DNA of 42,274 nucleotides from an uncultured delta proteobacterium (GTDB taxonomy: Bacteria; Myxococcota_A; Polyangia; Polyangiales; Polyangiaceae): the NCBI GenBank assembly GCA_903892415.1, contig CAITIQ010000520.1, positions 1 through 42,274 on the forward strand, written 5' to 3'. The notes beneath the pieces were generated by a model. It was not told the origin of the DNA. It worked only from the letters and a program-made list of their open reading frames with translations, and ran no database searches. Positions 35,801-42,185 of this stretch are shown one piece after another (positions within the stretch are counted from its first letter, which is position 1; the number at the start of each line of letters is the position of its first letter). The translations under genes were made by a program, and so were the position numbers.

Positions 35801-36336
35801 GGGACCAACCTCCGCAAGGGCTTCCAATTGACGAAATGATATTCGTCTAGTTCAGCGCGGATGTGACACGTCATGATGACATGCCGTGCGACGTCATACA
35901 CGGTATAGATGATGCGCCCTGCTGCCACTTCGGCGTGTTGTAGTACTCCAGCCGCCGTGGTGTCCACTGACGAGGCGGCCTTCGATCGTGGCGGGCCTTT
36001 GCAATCCCGGCCGACCCGGAGCTCCGCGTCGGTGTGGAGGAGGGCTCGCCGCATGTCTTCTTGGTATTCTTTGAGCGTTGTTCCCTCCTTCCACTCCCCG
36101 CGTCCACAGTGTTTAACAGCGTGCCACTCGGCTGAATCGAGTTCCGTGTGCTCGTCCATTGGAAGCGTTGTGACTGGATGGTGGCGTCCCAAGAACGAAG
36201 GCCAGCGTAGCGACCAATCGGAGAGCTTCCGGCGCTCCCGATTAAATGGAGCTGCGGCAATATAGTCGCGAATCTGAAGTGCCTTTTGGCGATCGAAGGG
36301 CTCCCCGTCGATGACAGCAACGATCGTATCGCGCAC
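35797..36336 (-). CDS. Hypothetical protein, first gene of a minus operon; possible nuclease-like toxin
   Basis: 179 residues from GTG at 36336; an in-frame TGA about ten codons upstream limits other starts. The N-terminus (MRDTIVAVIDGEPFDRQKAL) is followed by a body with EWHAVKHCGRGEWKEG and, near the end, RIIYTVYDVARHVIMTCHI. A His pair in the first half together with a Tyr-rich strand and His/Thr near the end recalls barnase/EndoU/RelE-like (BECR) toxins. That is a hypothesis from pattern only. Its stop overlaps the next start (ATGA). The GTG start with a weak ribosome site, and the divergent orientation from 36504, indicate its own promoter. Confidence 0.55.
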   Translation of the reverse strand: MRDTIVAVIDGEPFDRQKALQIRDYIAAAPFNRERRKLSDWSLRWPSFLGRHHPVTTLPMDEHTELDSAEWHAVKHCGRGEWKEGTTLKEYQEDMRRALLHTDAELRVGRDCKGPPRSKAASSVDTTAAGVLQHAEVAAGRIIYTVYDVARHVIMTCHIRAELDEYHFVNWKPLRRLVP

Positions 36337-36503
36337 GTATATGAACCAAACACAGCCGCATCAGGCGCGCAAGTCTCCGTCTTGTTGCCAGGATGGGAAG
36401 TGGGGAAGCCAACTGACGTTTCTGCGGTCCTTGGCTGACGCTGCCGGTGGCGGTAACTCTTTCTTCCAGGACAGCGCCGCTCGATGCAACTAGAGCTTGC
36501 CGC

Positions 36504-36719
36504 GTGAACATCCAGTGGAACAAGACGCGCGACGGTAAGTCAGTAAGCGCCCTCGTCGGCTCGCTCTCCCTGCGCCTCGCCCCCACCGGGGACGGGCGCT
36601 GGAACTGGCAGGTCTTCAACGGCGCTGCGCTGAACCCGATGGCCACCGGCATCGCCAATTCGCTCGGCGCAGCCAAGACAGTGGCAACGCAGTTCGCTGG
36701 GCGCAGCGGGCTCGCCTGA
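36504..36719 (+). CDS. Small hypothetical protein, 71 residues
   Basis: GTG at 36504 starts MNIQWNKTRDGKSVSALVG. The compact, Trp-containing product (DGRWNWQVFNGAAL, then ANSLGAAKTVATQFAGRSG) reads like a small beta-beta-alpha domain and looks under selection as protein. Family not recognised. The frame is open up to 36447, but that part has no convincing character. It is divergent from the minus operon across 167 nt. Confidence 0.55.
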   Translation: MNIQWNKTRDGKSVSALVGSLSLRLAPTGDGRWNWQVFNGAALNPMATGIANSLGAAKTVATQFAGRSGLA

Positions 36720-36725
36720 GGGTAG

Positions 36726-36752
36726 GAGCCGCCCCTCAAAAGGGCTGGGCTC
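36726..36752 (+). terminator. Possible hairpin after the 71-residue gene
   Basis: GAGCC and CCC pair with GGG and GGCTC around a short loop, 7 nt after the stop at 36719. The stem is interrupted and there is no T-run, so it may be a weak terminator or chance. Confidence 0.25.
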
Positions 36753-36784
36753 AAGGTCAGATCACGCCCTGCTACGCTGGATCC

Positions 36785-37540
36785 GTGATGACCGCTCACC
36801 AGCTCCTGTCGCGAGAAAGGTTTGTCGAAAATGCGCTCTGCATGGGCCTGGGCCTCGCGACTCGCGGCGCTCTCGGGCAGCCTGACGTGCGTGGCGACCT
36901 CAGCGGTGGCGCCGTTGAGTGCAAAGACGGCCAGGGGAGTGATGTCCTCGCAATGTGGAATCCCATCGGTGTCGTGGTGATGGTTCATGACCACGACAAG
37001 GCCAAGTACGAGTGGAAGTTGCCAACTTGGCCGCTGGAGTTGAGTCCCCTCGTTGAACAGCTCGTTCAGCGGGGAGAATCGCGCGCAGTGGCAGGATATT
37101 GGCGCGAAAGGGCGACCGGCGGGCTTTGGATAACGGGCAACGGGTCGGAATCGACGCTTGAGCCTGCCGACCCTCGCAGCGTGCTGTGCATTGTCGACTA
37201 CTTGTGTGGACCCGGCCTGGTGTTCACGGAGGATAAGTACCCCGGGGTGAAAGCTCTGCTAGGAGCAATGGCCCACGACGATAAGGTCATTACGGAAGAC
37301 CTCGCCCGCGTTCTGCTCCGCGGCGAGGCCGTGCAGGACGTGTACCCGCCATGCAGCAGCCTAGAGGCCGGGCGCATGATCGCCGCGGACCTGAAACAGT
37401 TCGGCTTCCAGTGGCCAGATCTGGAGCTTCACCTGGCGCAGATCGGAGGAAGCTCCGCCGGAACCGCACTTACTAGCTCTCAGTGCACCGATGCTCGCAC
37501 AATAGCGACGAGTCCAGACAAGCAGGGGGAGAGGCCGTGA
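36785..37540 (+). CDS. Hypothetical protein, about 251 residues
   Basis: Starts at GTG 36785 or the adjacent ATG at 36788. The protein is soluble by composition, with no signal peptide or membrane segment. Segments such as VLAMWNPIGVVVMVHDHDKA and DPRSVLCIVDYLCGPGLVF look like core strands of an alpha/beta fold, but I do not recognise it. Its TGA overlaps the ATG of the following lipoprotein (TGATG at 37538-37542), so the two are translationally coupled. It is in the less GC-rich zone. Confidence 0.6.
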   Translation: MMTAHQLLSRERFVENALCMGLGLATRGALGQPDVRGDLSGGAVECKDGQGSDVLAMWNPIGVVVMVHDHDKAKYEWKLPTWPLELSPLVEQLVQRGESRAVAGYWRERATGGLWITGNGSESTLEPADPRSVLCIVDYLCGPGLVFTEDKYPGVKALLGAMAHDDKVITEDLARVLLRGEAVQDVYPPCSSLEAGRMIAADLKQFGFQWPDLELHLAQIGGSSAGTALTSSQCTDARTIATSPDKQGERP

Positions 37541-38485
37541 TGCCGTTTGCTCAGCATGCATGCCTGCTAGCGGCCGCCTTGGTTGCTTGCAGTGGCCGTT
37601 CAGACTTGGAGCAGGAGGCGCCACCGATTGCGACGAGCTACCAGCCGTTCGCAGATTGCAATGCACCGCTCTGGGTTCCGGCTGGGCAAGCCTACTATGG
37701 TGGAGTTTACGTGACGGCCACCAAGCCTTACGCAAGCTGGCGCGAGTCCTTCTTTACCGTTGTTCCCTTTGCTTGTGATCAGGTCGAGTTCAATCGATTC
37801 GTTCACGTCAATGACTACTATCTAGACAGCGACGAGGTGTCGCACGCTTGTTACGAGCGCTGTGTGGCGGACGGCGTGTGTGAGCCAGCGCCTTGCACCG
37901 ACCGAGGAACGACCTGCTTTGTCCGTCTCCGCCGAAGCGGCCGCTGCCTTCTGCGCTTATCGCGGCGGCTATCTACCGAGCTACGCCCAGTTGGCGCGCG
38001 CTGGCTCGGCCGAGTCACTGAGCGTCGGCCCGCGTAAGGTCTTGCTTGATTGGGCAGAGTGCCTAAACGAGTCCTGGGTTGACTGCCGATATCGAGCGCG
38101 GGCGCCCGAACGCGATGAAGAGTTTCGGCCCACCTGGGCTCCTCGGTCCGACCCAGCGGACTTAGGCCCCTATGGTCACTATGATCTTTTTGGGGGACAA
38201 CTCGAGTGGACGCGCTCTCAATCGAGCTTCGACGGGGTTGAAATAACGCCCGCTCCAGCTGCTTGCCAGGATGGCCCACTCGAGGATCCTGTCGACTTGG
38301 GAGATGGGATCTTAACCCTTTATAGCCCTGGCTTCGCTATGCTTGACGGTCTCCAGGTATTCCCCGGTGAACCGAGATACAGCGGCTCGCTGATACCTTA
38401 TTACGAGAACATCCTCAGCGAGCCTGCCTTGCAGGGCTGGGTGGGCTTTCGCTGTGCCTTTGATACGCAGGAGCAAGAACCGTGA
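37540..38485 (+). pseudogene. FGE/SUMF1-domain lipoprotein with a +1 frameshift
   Basis: ATG at 37540 with GGAG 8 nt upstream begins a lipoprotein signal, MPFAQHACLLAAALVAC (lipid Cys17). The frame continues with VPFACDQVEFNRFVHVNDYY and CYERCVADGVC. Around 37905-37920 the reading must move by one base. The second frame continues with SVSAEAAAAFCAYRGGYLPSYAQLARAG, read here as AFCAYRGGYLPSYAQL, then YGHYDLFGGQLEWTRS and finally GWVGFRCAF, stopping at 38485. Together these are the ordered motifs of the formylglycine-generating-enzyme-like (SUMF1) fold, found in many myxobacterial lipoproteins of unknown role. One extra base explains the shift; it could be a real mutation or a sequencing error. 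Confidence 0.8.
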
Positions 38486-38737
38486 CCACCGATTATAAGA
38501 TGCTATTCTTGTTCGCTATCAGCGTGACCGTGACCGCCTGCGGGGATTCAACGGGGGACGGTGGCGGACTGCACCGATCCAACCGTTGAATGCCCGGAGG
38601 GCACTGGCTGTACGGAGGGGCCACGTCATTTAGTCCACTGTGGCTGGGTCCACGTTTGGACCGATGCCGACCCAGCAACAAGACGAGGGTGTGGTGACCC
38701 ATCCCTCCCTGCAGTCGAAGCCTTCGGGGCACGGTGA
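38482..38737 (+). pseudogene. Small cysteine-rich lipoprotein with a probable +1 frameshift
   Basis: GTG at 38482 overlaps the previous stop (GTGA). It encodes the signal peptide of a lipoprotein, with hydrophobic MLFLFAISVTVTAC and lipid Cys20, but stops at 38589 after 35 residues. Moving one base near the run of five G at 38553-38557 opens a second frame with DCTDPTVECPEGTGCTEG and later GCGDPSLPAVEAFGAR, ending at TGA 38735-38737, directly at a hairpin. The end at the hairpin and the cysteine pattern support the second frame as the original one. A homopolymer sequencing error is a real alternative. Confidence 0.55.
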
Positions 38738-38751
38738 ACTCTCATCACCGT
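38731..38751. terminator. Bidirectional terminator-like hairpin
   Basis: ACGGTGA, a 7-nt loop, then TCACCGT: a perfect 7-bp stem. It lies between the plus-strand lipoprotein end (38737) and the minus-strand small ORF end (38757), exactly where two convergent transcripts should stop. Confidence 0.5.
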
Positions 38752-38756
38752 ACTTT

Positions 38757-38897
38757 CTACGCGAGCGGGCGGCAGTTCTCGATAAACAGCATCGACTCCG
38801 CCGTCACGTCCACGCAGTCGGACACAGGCAGGTAGCGGACGCCTGCTTGGCTCCAGACGACAGAAATGAAGCCCACGGGCCGATGACTCGTGGCCAT
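38757..38897 (-). CDS. Possible 46-residue protein following the lipoprotein gene
   Basis: ATG at 38897 lies 3 nt after the TAA of the lipoprotein gene and the frame ends at TAG 38757, next to the hairpin. The product begins MATSHRPVGFISVVWSQ and contains SDCVDVTAESMLFIENC. The two cysteines and regular codon use make a real small protein plausible. It has no signal peptide and no recognised family, so confidence is modest. Confidence 0.35.
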   Translation of the reverse strand: MATSHRPVGFISVVWSQAGVRYLPVSDCVDVTAESMLFIENCRPLA

Positions 38898-38900
38898 TCG

Positions 38901-39362
38901 TTAGAGTGCCTTCGTTCCGTCGGTCTCCGCCGGTGGGGGCGAGGGCGGCGGCTCGGTGCCCTCGCGTTGCTTTAGGATGTAGAACATGACCACAGACGAG
39001 GTCCCGAACGACCCGGTTGCCACCATGCTGCTGCTCGCAACCGTATCCGCCCCGGCCTCGCAGGCCGCCGGTTGAAGGATCGCCTTGAGCGCAGGTGTGA
39101 ACTTGCCCGATAGGGCCAGGTCGTCACTCGAGTCAGCCCGCACTGTGACTTGAGCGATCATGTGGTACTTGAACGCCATCGTCATCATATCTACCTGCGC
39201 GAAGGCGACTTCGCAGTTCGGCGGTCGTGACGGGAAGGTGGGGCCCATGCTCATTACATGGGTCTGAAGGCGAGGTTCCGAGCTGGACCCACCGCACGCT
39301 GACGTCAGTAGGAGAGCGACTTTGAATAGACGAGAGAGTCCTTGCGACGTTGTCTTCTTCAT
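38901..39362 (-). CDS. Lipoprotein of unknown function
   Basis: From ATG at 39362 (MKKTTSQGLSRLFKVAL) the signal peptide ends in lipobox LTSAC. The product is 153 residues. It has PPNCEVAF after the linker, a Tyr/Ile-rich middle (FKYHMIAQVTV), and AACEAGADTVASSSMV, a pattern shared by a group of small envelope lipoproteins whose last part contains ACxxGAD. The tail is Pro-rich. It is the first gene downstream of attC site A on the minus strand, 109 nt away, and could be the last cassette or the first non-cassette gene. No attC-like site is seen after it. Confidence 0.75.
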   Translation of the reverse strand: MKKTTSQGLSRLFKVALLLTSACGGSSSEPRLQTHVMSMGPTFPSRPPNCEVAFAQVDMMTMAFKYHMIAQVTVRADSSDDLALSGKFTPALKAILQPAACEAGADTVASSSMVATGSFGTSSVVMFYILKQREGTEPPPSPPPAETDGTKAL

Positions 39363-39470
39363 TGGATATCCTGGAGCTTGCGATCGAGAACGGCTGCGCA
39401 CGCTTGGGCTGCGGCGAGTAGACTACGTCCCGGGTCTTCACCTCGGCAACGTCCGACTTCTCAGTCGTCT

Positions 39471-39560
39471 GGCCAACGTAGCGGCGTTCAGCGGCGGGCG
39501 GAACAGGGAGCGCGGAGCGCGACCGACGGCGCTTTCAGCTGCGACGGCAATACGTTGGGC
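39471..39560 (-). repeat. attC site A, 90 bp
   Basis: On the minus strand it begins GCCCAAC and ends GTTGGCC. The outer arms extend the pairing (CAACGTA against TACGTTG). The inner arm on the 3' side reads CCGCTGAACGCCGC. It follows the stop of the lipoprotein gene at 39590 by 29 nt. The last box differs from the GTTRRRY consensus at one base. Confidence 0.8.
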
Positions 39561-39589
39561 AGCTCACGCTTCGACTGGACGAACTTAGA

Positions 39590-40219
39590 CTAGAGCAGCT
39601 CAAACGGTTTCGTTGATTGTTGCGGTGGACTCGGCTTGGGCGACGGCGCGTCGTAACGCCAGTCTTTGCGCTTTAACAGCCAATCCCCTGTTCCAAAATA
39701 GACTCCGCTGACGGGCTGCCCGTCCGTCCCATAAAACGTGAGATGTGGATAGCCAACCGAGTCGAGACGCTTCGTTAGGGTGAATTCGCCGTCACCACGA
39801 GAAACGCGAACAGTGCTTTCGGGGGTGGGGCTGGAGACTCCTCCGTTAGTCGCGGTAACGGAAAGGAGAAGCGTGGCCGAGTCACGCGACGAGAGATGAT
39901 AGCGTCCCGTAACGACGTAGCTTTGCCCCAGCTGTAGCGTCGCCTTGGTCCCCCGAACCTCCGTGATGACGATGGTGTCTCCGTCATGAAATTCTGAGGC
40001 GCCGAGTTCCACGGACACGGCATCGGTAAACTGCGGATGGGTAGCAGGCGGTGCCAACACCGCGGGGGCCGATTTGCTGGTGCCGCGCTGAACCTGGTCC
40101 TCGAGCGCCGCAATACGGCCCTCGAGCGCATCGACTTGATCGCGCTGGGACACGCACGAGAAGGCCGTGAAAGCGGCGCCGAGTAGAAGGAGACTACGAA
40201 GCGACGCGCGCGGATCCAT
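39590..40219 (-). CDS. Cassette-encoded lipoprotein with coiled-coil segment
   Basis: 209 residues from ATG at 40219, with GGAG 6 nt upstream. The signal peptide MDPRASLRSLLLLGAAF ends in lipobox FSC (Cys22). A short coiled coil (QVDALEGRIAALEDQVQRG) is followed by a Pro-rich linker and a beta-rich domain of about 120 residues (HDGDTIVITEVRG to YPHLTFYGTDG). It resembles an envelope-anchored binding domain; no enzyme motif is seen. It is the only gene in its cassette, between attC sites B and A. Lipoprotein and secreted-protein cassettes are common in chromosomal integrons. Confidence 0.78.
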   Translation of the reverse strand: MDPRASLRSLLLLGAAFTAFSCVSQRDQVDALEGRIAALEDQVQRGTSKSAPAVLAPPATHPQFTDAVSVELGASEFHDGDTIVITEVRGTKATLQLGQSYVVTGRYHLSSRDSATLLLSVTATNGGVSSPTPESTVRVSRGDGEFTLTKRLDSVGYPHLTFYGTDGQPVSGVYFGTGDWLLKRKDWRYDAPSPKPSPPQQSTKPFELL

Positions 40220-40264
40220 GCAGTGCTCCAGATGACGAGTGCGGGACGGCGAAGCGGAATGCCT

Positions 40265-40813
40265 TTATCTGCCCAACGTATCGGCGTTCAGCGGCGAATG
40301 ACAGACCGAGCGAAGCGAGGGAGGGCCGTCTGCCGCAACGCGTTCGGCGCTCACTTCGTGCGCGCGCGTGAGCTGCCAGATCGGCGAGGGCGTGTCAGCG
40401 CCCCCCACCTGAGTCTCATCCGAGAACGCAGCGAACTCTTCGAGGGTGGATGAGCCACCCAGATTGCCGAGTCGCCAAGGGAGGCGCTCGGTTCGACCGG
40501 TGAAGATCGAGCGCGCGGCTGGCTGGCCGATCATGCCTAGGCCCACGATGCAGTACGCCACCACGACGGCGGATGGGTCATCGAGTCCGGCGCGTAACTG
40601 AGGAACTGCAGCGCTTCGCCAACGCAGTAGGAAGCGCTGGAGAACCGCGTACTCGACCGTCAGGATCGCCCCATACCCATACCGGCTTCGATAGACCGTA
40701 TCTGCTCGAGCCCAAGTCTTGCGCAGCCGCGGATAGACCAAGTCCGGACGCTCGCCATCGAGGAGCCGTCGACACCGCCATTCGAAGTAGAGGTCCCAAA
40801 AACGCGAAAGCAT
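40265..40813 (-). CDS. Cassette-encoded hypothetical protein that reads through attC site B
   Basis: 182 residues from 40813 (MLSRFWDLYFEWRCRRLL). The body is helical and basic with a hydrophobic stretch VVVAYCIVGLGMIGQPAA that may be buried or membrane-associated. The last 26 or so residues (ending SLRSVCHSPLNADTLGR) are encoded by attC site B itself, and the stop lies 6 nt beyond the site. Ends like LNADTLG are typical when a cassette ORF runs through its attC. The native end may therefore have been lost, or the tail acquired. Function unknown. Confidence 0.65.
   Translation of the reverse strand: MLSRFWDLYFEWRCRRLLDGERPDLVYPRLRKTWARADTVYRSRYGYGAILTVEYAVLQRFLLRWRSAAVPQLRAGLDDPSAVVVAYCIVGLGMIGQPAARSIFTGRTERLPWRLGNLGGSSTLEEFAAFSDETQVGGADTPSPIWQLTRAHEVSAERVAADGPPSLRSVCHSPLNADTLGR
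40271..40348 (-). repeat. attC site B, 78 bp
   Basis: Minus strand: begins GCCGAAC and ends GTTGGGC. The inner arms GCGTTGCGGC and GCCGCTGAACGC pair with two extra bases on the 3' arm, giving the bulge expected of attC. The central loop region includes GCTTCGC. It sits entirely inside the end of the cassette ORF. Confidence 0.82.
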
Positions 40814-40894
40814 CGCTTAGCTCAACGACCGGAAACCTTCCCCATTCCGCGTACCAGTTCAAGACGGGAGCCGAAGCTGTCGGCGTGTCTATCC

Positions 40895-40975
40895 GCCCAA
40901 CGTATTGCCGTTGAGCGGTGGGCGCGAGAGGGAGCGAAGCGACCAAAGCCGAGCCGACGCAAGGCCCAGTCAGGC
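40895..40975 (-). repeat. attC site C, 81 bp
   Basis: Minus strand: begins GCCTGAC and ends GTTGGGC. The inner 3' arm is CCACCGCTCAACGGCAATAC. The TGA inside the first box is the stop codon of the cassette gene at 40970-41422, a fusion of coding end and recombination site. The 5' inner arm pairs less well than in site B. Confidence 0.8.
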
Positions 40976-41422
40976 AGCCGCTTCGATTGAACGGGCGATC
41001 GCGTCCATGAACTGCGCGACCGATAGCCTCCACGGGCCCGCGTCGGGATGAAAGCCGCCTGGTTCGATATGGGCTGAGGAGTCGCTCGGGAGGACGGCCC
41101 AGCCCTCGACAGTTGCCCAGCCGTGCCGCAGGAGCAGCTCACCGTCGTCGAGTTCACACGCGAGCCAGGCGGTACATTGGTCCGAGAAGTCGTATGGGAG
41201 ATAGGCCGTCGCGCCCTTCTCCAGTTGGGCAACGGCTGTCCGCCAATTCCCCAGAAGGACCCGCAGTACCGCCCGCACCTTCATCGCGTCTTCTTGGTCG
41301 GGCAGCACCCCCTGATCGAGGGCCAGGTAGTACGAGTCGCTGCGCCGGGAAAAATCACCCACCGTGAGGAGGAGATCGTCGTGACCCGTCTCTTTGTCTT
41401 CGAATAGAAGGCTCAAGTTCAC
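40970..41422 (-). CDS. Cassette-encoded hypothetical protein, 150 residues
   Basis: GTG at 41422 lies 7 nt after the right box of attC site D, leaving almost no leader, and TGA is inside the R'' box of site C. The cassette is therefore as compact as it can be. The protein is acidic and soluble (CTAWLACELDDGELLLRHGW, here read as CTAWLACELDDGELL, then VEGWAVLPSDSS and PWRLSVAQFMDAI). The pattern of conserved-looking Trp with acidic loops resembles immunity-type or SMI1-like small proteins, but I make no assignment. Expression probably relies on an external promoter or readthrough. Confidence 0.72.
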   Translation of the reverse strand: MNLSLLFEDKETGHDDLLLTVGDFSRRSDSYYLALDQGVLPDQEDAMKVRAVLRVLLGNWRTAVAQLEKGATAYLPYDFSDQCTAWLACELDDGELLLRHGWATVEGWAVLPSDSSAHIEPGGFHPDAGPWRLSVAQFMDAIARSIEAAA

Positions 41423-41429
41423 GATGTCC

Positions 41430-41512
41430 GCCCAAGGTATTGGCGTTTAGCGGTGCGTGCCAGCGGAGCGCGGGATAGAGCGCCTGGCGACTAGCGTCCC
41501 ATAACGTCGGGT
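41430..41512 (-). repeat. attC site D, 83 bp, degenerate core
   Basis: Minus strand: begins ACCCGAC and ends CTTGGGC, so the first G of the right core box is changed to C. The inner 3' arm CACCGCTAAACGCCAATACC matches the other sites. The G at the recombination point is needed in known attC sites, so this site may be inactive. Boundaries at its 5' side are uncertain because of the overlapping inverted repeat described next. Confidence 0.65.
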
Positions 41513-41540
41513 CGTCGCGAACGAACGAGCGTTATGGGAC
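41496..41540. repeat. 11-bp inverted repeat beside attC site D
   Basis: GTCCCATAACG at 41496-41506 is the exact reverse complement of CGTTATGGGAC at 41530-41540, with a 23-nt loop. It overlaps the 5' end of attC D. A second short hairpin, GCCCAA with TTGGGC, follows at 41550-41568. They may be remnants of an attC or a terminator of the VapC-like gene. Confidence 0.6.
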
Positions 41541-41575
41541 TAGCGTGTAGCCCAACCGCATATTGGGCCGCAGTG

Positions 41576-41956
41576 CTACAGCTTCTGGGTCTCTGGGAGC
41601 TTGGTAAGAGCCTTGTCGAAGGTACCGAGTGGCTTGTGGCCGGCCTTTCGAGCAATCTCGAGCACGAGGCAATCCGTGAAGCCGAGGGCTGGACGCGCGA
41701 CGAAGTGAGCGAGAGCGGCCTCGACGACGTCGGAGTCCTGGAGGACGAGCGTGTCGTGCTCAAGGAGCATCTGAATCGACCGCGCGAGAGATTGCGGTGA
41801 CCCCGAGAACACTGAGTCGAGGACCCAGATCGCCTCGGTCAAGACGACATGGGAGATCCAGGCGCCCGGAGCAAGGAAAGCTTCCGCGAGCGCCAGTTGC
41901 TTGCGATCGTCGCCGGTCAGGAGTCGCACGAGCACGTTCGTGTCAACCGCGCGCAC
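41576..41956 (-). CDS. vapC: PIN-domain ribonuclease toxin (VapC family)
   Basis: 126 residues. The four acidic residues of the PIN active site are present: Asp5 in MRAVDTNVLVR, Glu41 in VLTEAIWVL, Asp95 in GFTDCLVLEIARKAG and Asp114 in GTFDKALTKL. VapC proteins cut RNA (often initiator tRNA or rRNA) and are held by an adjacent antitoxin. Here the upstream antitoxin-like reading frame is broken. The gene is transcribed in the same direction as the cassettes and stops about 60 nt before attC D, so it may itself be a cassette. Toxin-antitoxin cassettes are known to stabilise integron arrays. Confidence 0.85.
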   Translation of the reverse strand: MRAVDTNVLVRLLTGDDRKQLALAEAFLAPGAWISHVVLTEAIWVLDSVFSGSPQSLARSIQMLLEHDTLVLQDSDVVEAALAHFVARPALGFTDCLVLEIARKAGHKPLGTFDKALTKLPETQKL

Positions 41957-42144
41957 GTCGCCTCGCGTGGTCGCGGATGCCTTGTTTGAGCTGAACCGGG
42001 GGCCAAGCCGAGACGCTTGCGAACCTCGGCGGGGAGTGAACGAAGTCCAGCGCGCTGGACGGACTCCACGGAGGTCGGCGAAGCGTGAGCGCAGTCAACG
42101 TCTCTAACCTCGCGGCCTCGGTGCAGGCTCGTCTCCAGAATCAC
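41940..42144 (-). pseudogene. AbrB-type antitoxin remnant upstream of vapC
   Basis: A frame from GTG at 42144 contains RSLPAEVRKRLGLAPGS, the swapped-hairpin core of AbrB/VapB antitoxins. After it the frame continues as TRHPRPREATCARL, which does not look like the antitoxin C-terminus that wraps VapC, and it overlaps vapC in another frame. The stretch before the core is also non-family-like. A frameshift or internal deletion is likely. The approximate end given is the point where family similarity has clearly stopped. Confidence 0.45.
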
Positions 42145-42185
42145 GCGCGCGCGACGAAGCGGCGCCGCGCCATGCGATCGAGCAG

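Larger units (their letters stand above)
39471..41512 (-). mobile_element. Integron-type gene-cassette array (four attC-like sites, no integrase in window)
   Basis: Four imperfect inverted repeats of 78-90 bp are spaced by single minus-strand ORFs. Each starts and ends with a core-like box (GCCCAAC/GTTGGGC or close variants) and on the minus strand they share the 3' half CCGCTnAACG, a few variable bases, TAC, then GTTGGGC. That is the organisation of integron attC sites at the 3' end of each cassette. Cutting between G and TT of each right box gives complete cassettes of about 535 bp (41435-40901), 624 bp (40900-40277) and 800 bp (40276-39477), each with one gene in the same orientation. The integrase and attI, if any, would lie to the right of the window. 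Without them this would count as a CALIN (attC cluster lacking integrase). Confidence 0.82.

Noticed and set aside
38640..38975. Plus-strand open frame across the hairpin
   Set aside because: It runs through two minus-strand genes and the terminator; its composition is not coding-like.
41550..41568. GCCCAA/TTGGGC hairpin considered as its own attC
   Set aside because: Only about 19 bp; lacks inner arms. Kept as a possible part of the attC D region.
42001..42170. Search for an attC upstream of vapC
   Set aside because: Sequences such as TCTCTAAC and GTTGAC occur, but no paired boxes with the shared CCGCTnAACG arm.
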